This document shows, one piece after another, positions 7,001 to 15,580 of a stretch of DNA of 64,000 nt; positions within the stretch are counted from its first letter, which is position 1; the number at the start of each line of letters is the position of its first letter. The stretch spans positions 5,764,001 to 5,828,000 of the forward strand of contig NZ_CP116257.1 in assembly GCF_027947595.1 (NCBI RefSeq), given 5' to 3'. The DNA comes from Streptomyces lienomycini. Lineage in GTDB: Bacteria; Actinomycetota; Actinomycetes; Streptomycetales; Streptomycetaceae. Position numbers and translations under genes: made by a program. The notes under the pieces are model-generated. The model was not told the DNA's origin, ran no database searches, and worked only from the letters and a program-made list of their open reading frames with translations.

Positions 7001-8257
7001 TCAGCCGAAGAAGTTCCGTACGTGCTCCAGGCCGTCGACCAGCGCGTCGATCTCGGCCGGCGTGGAGTACAGATAGAACGACGCTCGCGTGGTCGCAGGA
7101 ATTCCGTACCGCAGGCACACGGGGCGGGCGCAGTGGTGGCCGACCCGGACCGCGATGCCCTGCTCGTCGAGGACCTGGCCCACGTCGTGCGGGTGGATGT
7201 CGCCCAGCGTGAAGGAGATCGCCGCGCCGCGCTCCTCGGCCGTGGTGGGGCCGATGATGCGCAGGTCCGGGACCTCCAGCAGGCGCTTGACGGCGTACTC
7301 GGTCAGCGCGTGCTCGTGGGCGAGGATCTTGTCCATGCCGATCGAGTTCAGGTAGTCGATGGCCGCGCCCAGGCCGACCGCGCCCGCGATCGGGGGCGTG
7401 CCCGCCTCGAACTTGTGCGGGGCCGGGGCGTAGGTGGAGGAGTGCATCGAGACGGTCTCGATCATCTCGCCGCCACCGAGGAACGGCGGGAGGTCCTCAA
7501 GGAGCTCCTGGCGGCCCCACAGCACGCCGATGCCGGTCGGGCCGCACATCTTGTGGCCGGTGAAGGCCACGAAGTCGGCCTGGAGGGCCTGTACGTCCAG
7601 CGGCATGTGCGGCGCGGCCTGCGAGGCGTCGATGCACACGAGCGCGCCGACCTCCTGGGCGCGGCGCACGATCGCCTCGACCGGGTTCTGGGTGCCCAGG
7701 ATGTTGGAGACCAGCACGAAGGAGACGATCTTCGTCTTCTCGGTGATGACCTCGTCGATGTTGGACAGGTCCAGGCGGCCGTCGTCGGTGAGGCCGAACC
7801 AGCGGAGCTTCGCACCGGTGCGCTGCGAGAGCAGCTGCCACGGCACGATGTTGGAGTGGTGCTCCATCTCCGTGATGACGATCTCGGTCTCGTGGTCCAC
7901 GCGGTACGGGTCGTCGGCCCAGCCCAGCATGTTCGCTACGAGGTTGAGGGACTCCGAGGCGTTCTTGGTGAAGATCACCTCGTCGCGCGAGGGCGCGTTG
8001 ACGAACTCCGCGACCTTGTCACGCGCGCCCTCGTACAGCGCCGTGGCCTCCTCGGCGAGGACGTGCACGCCGCGGTGGACGTTGGCGTTGTAGCGCTCGT
8101 AGTACTCGCTGAGCGCGTCCAGCACCTGCCGCGGCTTCTGGCTGGTCGCCGCGTTGTCCAGGTACACGAGCTTGTGCCCGTCGTGGACCTGGCGGTCCAG
8201 GATGGGGAAGTCCTTGCGGATCGCCTCGGTGTCGAGGAGGCCCGGCAGCTGTGTCAC
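7001..8257 (-). CDS. sufS: cysteine desulfurase SufS
   Basis: 418 residues, PLP-dependent class V aminotransferase fold. It removes sulfur from cysteine, giving alanine and an enzyme-bound persulfide. Lys236 (FTGHKMCGPTG) forms the Schiff base, HH at 133-134 lies in the EMEHHSN motif, and Cys376 (RVGHHCARP) is the persulfide-carrying residue of the short group II loop. The GTG start overlaps the sufC stop (GTGA), so translation is coupled. Confidence 0.95.
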   Translation of the reverse strand: MTQLPGLLDTEAIRKDFPILDRQVHDGHKLVYLDNAATSQKPRQVLDALSEYYERYNANVHRGVHVLAEEATALYEGARDKVAEFVNAPSRDEVIFTKNASESLNLVANMLGWADDPYRVDHETEIVITEMEHHSNIVPWQLLSQRTGAKLRWFGLTDDGRLDLSNIDEVITEKTKIVSFVLVSNILGTQNPVEAIVRRAQEVGALVCIDASQAAPHMPLDVQALQADFVAFTGHKMCGPTGIGVLWGRQELLEDLPPFLGGGEMIETVSMHSSTYAPAPHKFEAGTPPIAGAVGLGAAIDYLNSIGMDKILAHEHALTEYAVKRLLEVPDLRIIGPTTAEERGAAISFTLGDIHPHDVGQVLDEQGIAVRVGHHCARPVCLRYGIPATTRASFYLYSTPAEIDALVDGLEHVRNFFG

Positions 8258-9018
8258 TCGGATGCGCCGCCCTTCGTGTATGCCTCGTAGCCCTCGGCCT
8301 CCAGCTTGTCGGCCAGCTCGGCGCCGCCGGACTCGGCGATGCGGCCGTTGGCGAAGACGTGGACGTAGTCGGGCTTGATGTAGCGCAGGATGCGCGTGTA
8401 GTGCGTGATCAGCAGCGTGCCGACCTCGCCGGTCTCGCGGACGCGGTTGACGCCCTCGGAGACGACGCGCAGGGCGTCGACGTCCAGGCCGGAGTCGGTC
8501 TCGTCGAGGATCGCCATCTTCGGCTTGAGCAGCTCGAGCTGGAGGATCTCGTGGCGCTTCTTCTCACCGCCGGAGAAGCCCTCGTTGACGTTGCGCTCGG
8601 CGAAGGCGGGGTCCATGTTGAGGCGCTCCATGGCCTCCTTGACCTCCTTGACCCAGTGCCGCAGCTTGGGGGCCTCGCCGCGCACCGCGGTGGCGGAGGT
8701 GCGCAGGAAGTTGGAGACGGAGACGCCGGGGACCTCGACCGGGTACTGCATGGCGAGGAAGAGGCCGGCGCGGGCGCGCTCGTCGACGGACATCTCCAGG
8801 ACGTCCTCGCCGTCGAGGGTGACGGTCCCGCCGGTGATCGTGTACTTGGGGTGACCCGCGAGGGAGTAGGCGAGGGTCGACTTGCCGGAGCCGTTGGGGC
8901 CCATGATGGCGTGCGTCTCGCCCTGCTTCACGGTGAGGTCGACGCCCTTGAGGATCTCCTTCGTGGCGTTGTCGGCCTCGACGGTGACGTGCAGGTCTCG
9001 GATTTCAAGCGTTGCCAT
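8254..9018 (-). CDS. sufC: Fe-S cluster assembly ATPase SufC
   Basis: 254 residues, ABC ATPase fold. Walker A is GPNGSGKST (40-48), the signature FSGGEKKRHE and Walker B MAILDETDSGLDVD follow. SufC is soluble and drives conformational change in the SufB-SufC-SufD scaffold rather than transport. The ATG at 9018 has a GAGG box; the frame extends upstream but the extra residues are not family-like. Confidence 0.95.
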   Translation of the reverse strand: MATLEIRDLHVTVEADNATKEILKGVDLTVKQGETHAIMGPNGSGKSTLAYSLAGHPKYTITGGTVTLDGEDVLEMSVDERARAGLFLAMQYPVEVPGVSVSNFLRTSATAVRGEAPKLRHWVKEVKEAMERLNMDPAFAERNVNEGFSGGEKKRHEILQLELLKPKMAILDETDSGLDVDALRVVSEGVNRVRETGEVGTLLITHYTRILRYIKPDYVHVFANGRIAESGGAELADKLEAEGYEAYTKGGASE

Positions 9019-9025
9019 GGGTGCC

Positions 9026-9355
9026 TCAGGACTCCTGGGTGAGGGAGGCGCGTACGTCAACGAGGACGCTGCCCCCTTCGATCTTTACGGGGTAAACGGG
9101 GACGGGGCGCGTCGCCGGAAGGCTGTCGGGCTTGCCGGAACGGAGGTCGAAGCGCGAGCCGTGCAGCCAGCACTCGATGTGGCAGTCGTCGACCTCGCCC
9201 TCGGCCAGGGAGACGTTCGCGTGCGAGCAGATGTCGTTGATCGCGAAGACCTCGCCCTCGGTCCGCACGACGGAGATCGGCGTGCCGTCGAGTTCCACCC
9301 GCTTCGGGGTGTCCTCTTCCAGCTCGTCCGCTCCACAGACGCGTACGAAGGTCAT
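9026..9355 (-). CDS. Rieske-type [2Fe-2S] ferredoxin of the suf operon
   Basis: 109 residues, similar to NirD/biphenyl-dioxygenase-type ferredoxins. Cluster ligands are Cys43 and His45 (CSHANVSL) and Cys62 and His65 (CWLHGSRF); no disulfide cysteines, so this is the soluble low-potential class. It is wedged between sufD (ATGA overlap) and sufC (7 bp), a conserved actinobacterial arrangement. A role as electron donor or as early client of the machinery is inferred from this position. Confidence 0.9.
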   Translation of the reverse strand: MTFVRVCGADELEEDTPKRVELDGTPISVVRTEGEVFAINDICSHANVSLAEGEVDDCHIECWLHGSRFDLRSGKPDSLPATRPVPVYPVKIEGGSVLVDVRASLTQES

Positions 9356-10536
9356 GCGACCGACGCCTCCAGCTCCTCCGCGATCTTGGCGAGGAGCCGC
9401 TCCTCGATGTCCGCGACGCCGATCTGCTGGACCAGCTCGGCGAAGAAGCCGTGGACCACCAGGCGGCGGGCGTCCAGCTCGGGGATGCCGCGCGCCATCA
9501 GGTAGAAGAGCTGCTCGTCGTCGAAGCGGCCGGTGGCGGAGGCGTGACCGGCGCCGACGATCTCGCCGGTCTCGATCTCCAGGTTCGGCACCGAGTCGAC
9601 CCGCGCGCCGTCGGTGAGGACGAGGTTGCGGTTCATCTCGTAGGTGTCGGTGCCCTCGGCCGCGGCCTCGATGAGCACGTCGCCGATCCACACCGCGTGC
9701 GCGTCGTCGCCCTGGAGGGCGCCCTTGTAGACGGCGTTGGACTTGCAGTGCGGGACGTTGTGGTCGACCAGGAGGCGGTGCTCCTGGTGCTGGCCGGCGT
9801 CGGTGAAGTACAGACCGAACAGCTCGGCCTCGCCGCCGGGACCGGCGTAGGCCACGCGCGGGTGCAGGCGGACCAGGTCGCCGCCGAAGGTGACCACGAA
9901 GGACTTGAAGGTCGCGTCGCGGCCGATCAGCGCGTTGTGCTGGCCGACGTGCACGGCCTTGTCGTCCCAGTCCTGGACGGAGACGACGGTCAGCTTGGCT
10001 CCGTCGCCCAGGACGTAGTCGACGTTGGCTGCGAGCACCGCGTCGCCGGTGTGGTCGATGACGACCACGGCCTCGGCGAAGGCGCCCAGCTCGACGACCT
10101 GGTGGGCGTAGGCGGTGCCGCCCTCGCCGTGCACGGCGATGCGGATCGGCTCGGTGAGGACCGTCTCCTTGGGGACGGTGATCACGCCGGCCTTCTCGAA
10201 CGCCGAGTAGGCCTGCGCGGCGACCCGGTCCACGGGGGTGCCGGCCCTGCCGATGCGCGCGTCGTCGCGGCCGACGGTCTCCACGACGACGCCCTCGGGC
10301 GCCTCGATGTCGACCTTCACGCCGTCGCCGGTGGCGACGGCGGTGCCGTCGTGCAGCCCGCGCAGCCGCTCCAGCGGGGTGAACCGCCACTCCTCCTCGC
10401 GGCCGTGCGGGACCGGGAAGTCCGCCACGTCGAAGGACGCGGGCGCGCTCATGCGCGTGGCGACGGTCGACTCGGCGGCCACCGCGATCTGGCCCGCGGT
10501 GGTCGACCCCACGGGGATGTTCTGAGCCTCAGCCAT
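9352..10536 (-). CDS. sufD: Fe-S cluster assembly protein SufD
   Basis: 394 residues with the right-handed beta-helix core typical of SufB/SufD and the conserved C-terminal block GHASATGRFDDEQLFYLMARGIPELDARRLVVHGF. It forms the SufBC2D scaffold. ATG start; 61 bp separate it from sufB, long for this operon but without a visible terminator. Confidence 0.94.
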   Translation of the reverse strand: MAEAQNIPVGSTTAGQIAVAAESTVATRMSAPASFDVADFPVPHGREEEWRFTPLERLRGLHDGTAVATGDGVKVDIEAPEGVVVETVGRDDARIGRAGTPVDRVAAQAYSAFEKAGVITVPKETVLTEPIRIAVHGEGGTAYAHQVVELGAFAEAVVVIDHTGDAVLAANVDYVLGDGAKLTVVSVQDWDDKAVHVGQHNALIGRDATFKSFVVTFGGDLVRLHPRVAYAGPGGEAELFGLYFTDAGQHQEHRLLVDHNVPHCKSNAVYKGALQGDDAHAVWIGDVLIEAAAEGTDTYEMNRNLVLTDGARVDSVPNLEIETGEIVGAGHASATGRFDDEQLFYLMARGIPELDARRLVVHGFFAELVQQIGVADIEERLLAKIAEELEASVA

Positions 10537-10597
10537 GGCTGTCGGTCTGCTCTCTTCCTACGTCGGAAATCTGGCGACTGCTTCGAGGGTGCGGGTC

Positions 10598-12019
10598 CTA
10601 ACCGACCGCGCCCTCCATCTGCAGCTCGATCAGCCGGTTGAGTTCGAGGGCGTACTCCATGGGCAGCTCCTTGGCGATCGGCTCGACGAAGCCGCGCACG
10701 ATCATCGCCATCGCCTCGAACTCGCTCAGACCGCGGCTCATCAGGTAGAAGAGCTGGTCCTCGGAGACCTTGGAGACGGTCGCCTCGTGCCCCATGGACA
10801 CGTCGTCCTCGCGGACGTCCACGTAGGGGTACGTGTCGGAGCGGGAGATGGTGTCGACGAGCAGCGCGTCGCACAGCACGTTCGACTTGGAGCCGTGGGC
10901 GCCCTCGCCGATCTCGACGAGCCCGCGGTAGGAGGTGCGGCCGCCGCCGCGCGCCACGGACTTCGAGACGATGTTGGAGGAGGTGTTCGGCGCCATGTGG
11001 ACCATCTTGGAGCCGGCGTCCTGGTGCTGGCCCTCGCCCGCGAAGGCGATGGACAGGGTCTCGCCCTTGGCGTGCTCGCCCATCAGGTAGACGGCCGGGT
11101 ACTTCATCGTCACCTTGGAGCCGATGTTGCCGTCGATCCACTCCATGGTCGCGCCCTCGTACGCCACGGCGCGCTTGGTGACCAGGTTGTAGACGTTGTT
11201 CGACCAGTTCTGGATGGTCGTGTAGCGGCAGCGGGCGTTCTTCTTGACGATGATCTCGACCACGGCGGAGTGCAGCGAGTCCGACTTGTAGATCGGCGCG
11301 GTGCAGCCCTCGACGTAGTGCACGTAGGCACCCTCGTCGACGATGATCAGGGTCCGCTCGAACTGGCCCATGTTCTCCGTGTTGATACGGAAGTAGGCCT
11401 GGAGCGGGATCTCCACGTGCACGCCCTTCGGCACGTAGATGAAGGAGCCGCCGGACCACACGGCGCTGTTCAGCGACGCGAACTTGTTGTCGCCGACGGG
11501 GATGACGGTGCCGAAGTACTCCTTGAAGAGCTCCGGGTGCTCCTTGAGGGCCGTGTCGGTGTCCAGGAAGATGACGCCCTGCTCCTCCAGGTCCTCGCGG
11601 ATCTGGTGGTAGACGACCTCGGACTCGTACTGGGCCGCGACACCGGCGACGAGGCGCTGCTTCTCCGCCTCGGGGATGCCGAGCTTGTCGTACGTGTTCT
11701 TGATGTCCTCGGGCAGGTCCTCCCAGGACTCCGCCTGCTTCTCCGTGGAGCGCACGAAGTACTTGATGTTGTCGAAGTCGATGCCCGACAGGTCCGAGCC
11801 CCAGTTCGGCATGGGCTTCTTCTCGAAGAGGCGCAGGCCCTTGAGACGGAGCTTGGTCATCCACTCCGGCTCGTTCTTCTTCGCGGAGATGTCGCGGACG
11901 ACGTCCTCGTTGATGCCGCGCTTGGCAGAGGCGCCGGCCGTGTCGGAGTCGGCCCAGCCGTATTCGTACTTGCCCAGGCCCTCGAGCTCGGGGTGAGCAG
12001 TCTCCGTGGGGAGAGTCAT
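10598..12019 (-). CDS. sufB: Fe-S cluster assembly scaffold SufB
   Basis: 473 residues, full length. Beta-helix core plus SufB-specific N-terminal segment; conserved C-terminal block [22 protein letters not shown] and the [18 protein letters not shown] stretch that holds a cluster-ligand cysteine. SufB is the site of nascent cluster assembly. Its ATG overlaps the sufR stop by 4 bp (12016-12019). Confidence 0.95.
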   Translation of the reverse strand: MTLPTETAHPELEGLGKYEYGWADSDTAGASAKRGINEDVVRDISAKKNEPEWMTKLRLKGLRLFEKKPMPNWGSDLSGIDFDNIKYFVRSTEKQAESWEDLPEDIKNTYDKLGIPEAEKQRLVAGVAAQYESEVVYHQIREDLEEQGVIFLDTDTALKEHPELFKEYFGTVIPVGDNKFASLNSAVWSGGSFIYVPKGVHVEIPLQAYFRINTENMGQFERTLIIVDEGAYVHYVEGCTAPIYKSDSLHSAVVEIIVKKNARCRYTTIQNWSNNVYNLVTKRAVAYEGATMEWIDGNIGSKVTMKYPAVYLMGEHAKGETLSIAFAGEGQHQDAGSKMVHMAPNTSSNIVSKSVARGGGRTSYRGLVEIGEGAHGSKSNVLCDALLVDTISRSDTYPYVDVREDDVSMGHEATVSKVSEDQLFYLMSRGLSEFEAMAMIVRGFVEPIAKELPMEYALELNRLIELQMEGAVG

Positions 12020-12774
12020 GCGGGGTTCCTCCCGGCCGTGCTTGCAGATGCGTTAGCGGTGTTCTTGGACGCGTGCGCCGTGGGTGGCGCGTGCGAAGTC
12101 TTCGGAATGAACGTGGTGCAGACCCCGTCGCCGTGCGCGATGGTCGCGAGTCTCTGTACATGCGTACCGAGCAGCTCGGCGAAAAATTCCGTCTCCGCCT
12201 CGCACAGCTGCGGAAACCGCTCCGCGACGTGGGCGACCGGGCAGTGGTGCTGGCACAGCTGCTCGCCCTGCTGGGGGTGGGGTGCGCTCCGCGCGGTAGC
12301 AGCGTACCCGTCGCCGCTCAGGGCCTTGGCCAGCGCTTCCGCGCGCTTCTCGGCGGGGACGGACTCGACGGCCTCGCGGTACGCACCCGACTGGGTGGCG
12401 ATCCGGGCGCGGGCGAAGGCGGCGATCGCCTGTTCCCCGCCCTCCTGCTCGGCGATCCAGCGCAGGGCGTCGACGGCCAGCTTGTCGTACGACTGGTCGA
12501 AGGCGTCCCGGCCGCAGTCGGTGAGCGCGAAGACCTTGGCGGGCCTCCCGCGCGTGCGCGCGCCGTAGACCCGCTGCTCGCGGGCCTCGACCACGGCGTC
12601 GGCGACCAGCGCGTCGAGGTGGCGCCGGACGGCGGCCTGGGTCAGGCCCAGGCGTCCGGCGAGCTCGGCGACGGTCGACGGCCCGTGGTCCAGGATGGAG
12701 CGCGCGACGCGGTTGCGGGTGGACCGCTCACCGGTCGCGAGTTCCTCCTGCGGAGCCTCGCCAACGTTTTTCAC
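12016..12774 (-). CDS. sufR: SufR, Fe-S-sensing repressor of the suf operon
   Basis: 252 residues. An N-terminal winged helix (about 15-65, [29 protein letters not shown]) is followed by a C-terminal domain with C-x3-C-x12-C (Cys174, 178, 191), the [4Fe-4S] ligands of actinobacterial SufR. The GTG at 12774 is preferred over an upstream TTG (12810): that TTG is the first codon inside what looks like the -35 box, and the extension contains a rare TTA codon. With the GTG, the -10 ends 6 bp upstream, so the mRNA is leaderless. In S. avermitilis SufR binds CAAC-N6-GTTG at its own promoter; the same motif is present here. Confidence 0.92.
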   Translation of the reverse strand: MKNVGEAPQEELATGERSTRNRVARSILDHGPSTVAELAGRLGLTQAAVRRHLDALVADAVVEAREQRVYGARTRGRPAKVFALTDCGRDAFDQSYDKLAVDALRWIAEQEGGEQAIAAFARARIATQSGAYREAVESVPAEKRAEALAKALSGDGYAATARSAPHPQQGEQLCQHHCPVAHVAERFPQLCEAETEFFAELLGTHVQRLATIAHGDGVCTTFIPKTSHAPPTAHASKNTANASASTAGRNPA

Positions 12775-12810
12775 AACGCCATTGTTGCGTAATTCATCGG
12801 GGGCGGGCAA
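12774..12810 (-). promoter_or_regulatory. sufR promoter with SufR operator CAAC-N6-GTTG
   Basis: On the minus strand: -35 TTGCCC (12805-12810), 18 bp, -10 AACAAT (12781-12786), six bases, then GTG. The palindrome CAAC-N6-GTTG (12774-12787) covers the -10 and the transcription start, the classic place for a repressor. Confidence 0.8.
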
Positions 12811-12841
12811 GCCGCGTCCCGATCACCGAACGGTGCCCTGC

Positions 12842-12860
12842 GTCACTTAGGCATACCTAA
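12842..12860. promoter_or_regulatory. putative iron box (DmdR/IdeR type) between sufR and AAC(3) gene
   Basis: TTAGGCATACCTAA (12847-12860) is a perfect inverted repeat of TTAGG and matches 12 of the last 14 positions of the DtxR-family 19-mer consensus; the outer left quarter (GTCAC) does not match. It lies 70-90 bp upstream of the sufR start and about 90 bp upstream of the divergent AAC(3) gene. Confidence 0.55.
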
Positions 12861-12945
12861 CGTGACCTGCGGAAACGATCTCCGGTCGATCGGGCACGGG
12901 GCAATTCGCTGGCGTTCCGGGACGGCGTCGGGGACACTCCCCCGC

Positions 12946-13734
12946 ATGCCCACACCCCCTCCGACCGGCCCACTCGTCACCCGGGGCACGATCGCCGCCG
13001 GACTGCGCGAGCTGGGCGTGCGCACGGGTGACACCCTCCTCGCGCACTCCTCCCTCAGCTCGCTCGGCTGGGTCTGCGGCGGCCCCGTCGCGGTCGTCCA
13101 GGGACTTCTCGACGCCCTCGGCCCGGGCGGCACCCTGGTGGTTCCGACCCAGACCGGCGACCTCTCGGACCCGGCACTGTGGCAGAGCCCGTCGGTGCCC
13201 GAGGCGTGGTGGAACACCGTGCGGACCGCGATGCCCGCCTACGACCCGCTGATCACTCCCTCGCGCGGTGTCGGCGTGGTCCCCGAGACGGTGCGCACCT
13301 GGCCCGGCGCCCGGCGCAGCGCGCATCCCCAGACCTCCTTCGCGGCCCTCGGCGCCCGCGCCGCCGAGGTCGTCGCCGGCCACGCGACCGACTGCCGGCT
13401 GGGCGAGCGCAGCCCGCTGGCCGCGCTGGAACGGCTGGGCGCGCGGGTCCTGCTGCTCGGCGCCGGGTACGAGGCGTGCACCGCCTTCCACCTCGCCGAG
13501 TACCGGATCCCCGCCCCGCTGGTGGAGGTGGGGCGCCCGGGGCCGGTGGGCTGGGAGCGGGTGACCGAGGTGTCGATCACGTCGGACCGCTTCGACGAAC
13601 TGGGCCACGACTTCGAGCGCGACCGGCCCGTCCTGCGCGGCACCGTGGGCGCCGCCGGCGTGCGCCTGTTCTCCCTGCCGGACGCGGTCGCGTACGCCGA
13701 GCGGTGGCTGCCGGTGCATCGCCCCCGCGAGTGA
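12946..13734 (+). CDS. AAC(3)-family N-acetyltransferase (aminoglycoside 3-N-acetyltransferase-like)
   Basis: 262 residues, the usual length. Recognisable family features are LLAHSSLSSLGWVCGG near the N-terminus (acetyl-CoA phosphate loop), GTLVVPTQTGD, HPQTSFAALG (catalytic His in the RSAHPQTSFAA block) and LLLGAGYEACTAFHLAEYRI. Antibiotic-type AACs acetylate the 3-amino group of 2-deoxystreptamine, but many chromosomal members, like YokD of Bacillus, have no known substrate, so resistance should not be assumed. The ATG lies 7 bp after a possible GACACT -10 element. Single gene, divergent from sufR. Confidence 0.85.
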   Translation: MPTPPPTGPLVTRGTIAAGLRELGVRTGDTLLAHSSLSSLGWVCGGPVAVVQGLLDALGPGGTLVVPTQTGDLSDPALWQSPSVPEAWWNTVRTAMPAYDPLITPSRGVGVVPETVRTWPGARRSAHPQTSFAALGARAAEVVAGHATDCRLGERSPLAALERLGARVLLLGAGYEACTAFHLAEYRIPAPLVEVGRPGPVGWERVTEVSITSDRFDELGHDFERDRPVLRGTVGAAGVRLFSLPDAVAYAERWLPVHRPRE

Positions 13735-13810
13735 GTCCGCTCCCGGCGGCGAGGGGGTTTTCCACACCCCCGCGCCCGGCCGGTCCGCCGCCTACCTAGA
13801 CTCGTGACCC

Positions 13811-14734
13811 ATGCGAAGCGAGCCCGTGGTCCAGGTCCAGGCCCTGGTGAAGCGGTACGGCACGAAGACCGCGGTGGACGGCCTCGACCTGGTGGCCCGG
13901 ACGGGTGTCACCGCCGTCCTCGGCCCCAACGGGGCGGGCAAGACCACCACGGTGGAGACCTGCGAGGGGTACCGCAGACCGGACTCCGGGACGGTGCGCG
14001 TGCTCGGCCTGGACCCGGTGCGACAGGGTGCCGAGCTGCGCCCGCGCATCGGCGTGATGCTCCAGTCCGGTGGCGTCTACTCCGGCGCCCGCGCCGACGA
14101 GATGCTGCGCCACGTCGCGAAGCTGCACGCCCACCCGCTGGACGTCGACGCGCTGATCGAGCGGCTCGGGCTCGGCTCGTGCGGCCGGACCGCGTACCGC
14201 AGGCTCTCCGGCGGGCAGCAGCAGCGGCTCGCCCTCGCGATGGCCGTGGTCGGGCGCCCCGAGCTGGTCTTCCTCGACGAGCCGACCGCCGGCCTCGACC
14301 CGCAGGCCCGCCGCGCCACCTGGGACCTCGTGCGGGACCTGCGCGGCGACGGCGTCTCGGTGATCCTCACCACGCACCACATGGACGAGGCCGAGCAACT
14401 GGCCGACGACGTGGCCATCATCGACACCGGCCGCGTCATCGCGCAGGGCGCACCGGAGGAGCTGTGCCGCGGCGGCGCCGAGAACACCCTGCGGTTCTCC
14501 GGCCGGCCGGGGCTGGACGTCGCGTCCCTCCTCAAGGCGCTCCCCCCGGACTCCTCGGCCGCCGAGCTGACCCCGGGCTCCTACCGGGTGAACGGCGAGG
14601 TCGACCCGCAGCTCCTCGCGACGGTGACCTCCTGGTGCGCCCAGCACGGGGTGATGCCGGACCGGATCTCGGTGGAGCGGCACACACTGGAGGACGTCTT
14701 CCTGGAGCTGACTGGCAAGGAGCTGCGCGGGTGA
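13811..14734 (+). CDS. ABC transporter ATP-binding protein (DrrA/NodI-type exporter)
   Basis: 307 residues. Walker A GPNGAGKTT, signature LSGGQQQRLALAMA, Walker B LVFLDEPTAGLDPQ and H-loop LTTHHMDEAEQLADDV are all intact. The C-terminal 90 residues are the DUF4162-like extension seen in drug and polyketide exporters. A TAGACT 8 bp before the ATG may be the -10 element. It is coupled by GTGA to the permease gene, with which it forms a two-component exporter. Confidence 0.92.
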   Translation: MRSEPVVQVQALVKRYGTKTAVDGLDLVARTGVTAVLGPNGAGKTTTVETCEGYRRPDSGTVRVLGLDPVRQGAELRPRIGVMLQSGGVYSGARADEMLRHVAKLHAHPLDVDALIERLGLGSCGRTAYRRLSGGQQQRLALAMAVVGRPELVFLDEPTAGLDPQARRATWDLVRDLRGDGVSVILTTHHMDEAEQLADDVAIIDTGRVIAQGAPEELCRGGAENTLRFSGRPGLDVASLLKALPPDSSAAELTPGSYRVNGEVDPQLLATVTSWCAQHGVMPDRISVERHTLEDVFLELTGKELRG

Positions 14735-15513
14735 CCACCACGACAGGGACGCCGGGGGCGTACGCGCCCAGGCCCGGTGCCGCACCGCTCGGGCGCATGA
14801 TCGCGGCGCAGGCCGTGCTCGAGACCAGGATGCTGCTGCGCAACGGCGAGCAACTACTGCTGACGGTGATCATCCCGACGCTGCTGCTGGTCCTGTTCAG
14901 CTCCGTCGACATCATCGACACGGGAGCCGGCGAGTCCGTCGACTTCCTCGCCCCCGGCGTCCTCGCGCTGGCGGTGCTGTCGACGGCGTTCACCGGTCAG
15001 GCCATCGCCACCGGCTTCGAGCGCCGGTACGGGGTGCTGAAGCGGCTGGCCGCCTCCCCGCTGCCGCGCTGGGCCCTGATGACCGCGAAGACGGCGTCGG
15101 TGCTGGTCACCGAGGTGCTCCAGATCATCCTGCTGACGGCGATCGCCTTCGGGCTCGGCTGGTCGCCGCACGGCAACCCGGCGGCCGTGCTGCTGCTCCT
15201 GGTCCTCGGCACCGCCGCCTTCTCCGGGCTCGGGCTGCTGATGGCGGGCACGCTGAAGGCGGAGGCCACGCTGGCTGCGGCCAACCTGGTGTTCCTGCTG
15301 CTCCTCGTGGGCGGCGGGGTCATCGTGCCGCTGGACAAGTTCCCCGACGCGGCACAGAGCGTGCTGGGGCTGCTGCCGATCTCCGCCCTGTCGGACGGAC
15401 TGCGGGACGTGCTCCAGCATGGGGCCGGGATGCCCTGGGGCGACCTGGGCATCCTCGCCGTGTGGGCGGTCGCGGGGCTCGCGGCCGCGGGGAAGTTCTT
15501 CCGCTGGGAGTAG
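14731..15513 (+). CDS. ABC-2 type permease
   Basis: 260 residues with six predicted transmembrane segments and the ABC-2 signature region around residues 120-200 (ATGFERRYGVLKRLAASPLPRW is the typical cytoplasmic loop). GTG start overlaps the ATPase stop by 4 bp. Substrate unknown. In this chromosomal position it lies beside ctaA, but exporter function in haem or cytochrome biogenesis is only a guess. Confidence 0.9.
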   Translation: MTTTTGTPGAYAPRPGAAPLGRMIAAQAVLETRMLLRNGEQLLLTVIIPTLLLVLFSSVDIIDTGAGESVDFLAPGVLALAVLSTAFTGQAIATGFERRYGVLKRLAASPLPRWALMTAKTASVLVTEVLQIILLTAIAFGLGWSPHGNPAAVLLLLVLGTAAFSGLGLLMAGTLKAEATLAAANLVFLLLLVGGGVIVPLDKFPDAAQSVLGLLPISALSDGLRDVLQHGAGMPWGDLGILAVWAVAGLAAAGKFFRWE

Positions 15514-15562
15514 GGACACGATGCCGGACACCGACCCTCGTGAAAGCGTGCACAAGCGGGCG

Positions 15563-15580
15563 CCTACGATGGACGGCGTG
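15563..15580 (+). promoter_or_regulatory. candidate internal promoter for leaderless ctaA
   Basis: TACGAT (15565-15570), seven bases, then GTG at 15578. The spacing is that of a leaderless transcript. A -35-like GTGAAA (15540-15545) lies 19 bp upstream. An alternative ATG at 15521 preceded by AGGGA is possible. Confidence 0.5.

Noticed and set aside
12774..12810. TTG at 12810 as the start of SufR
   Set aside because: It coincides with the -35 hexamer and the added codons include TTA, rare in Streptomyces.
12946..13734. Aminoglycoside resistance gene
   Set aside because: Family membership is clear, but resistance activity cannot be inferred; many chromosomal AAC(3)-like proteins have none known.
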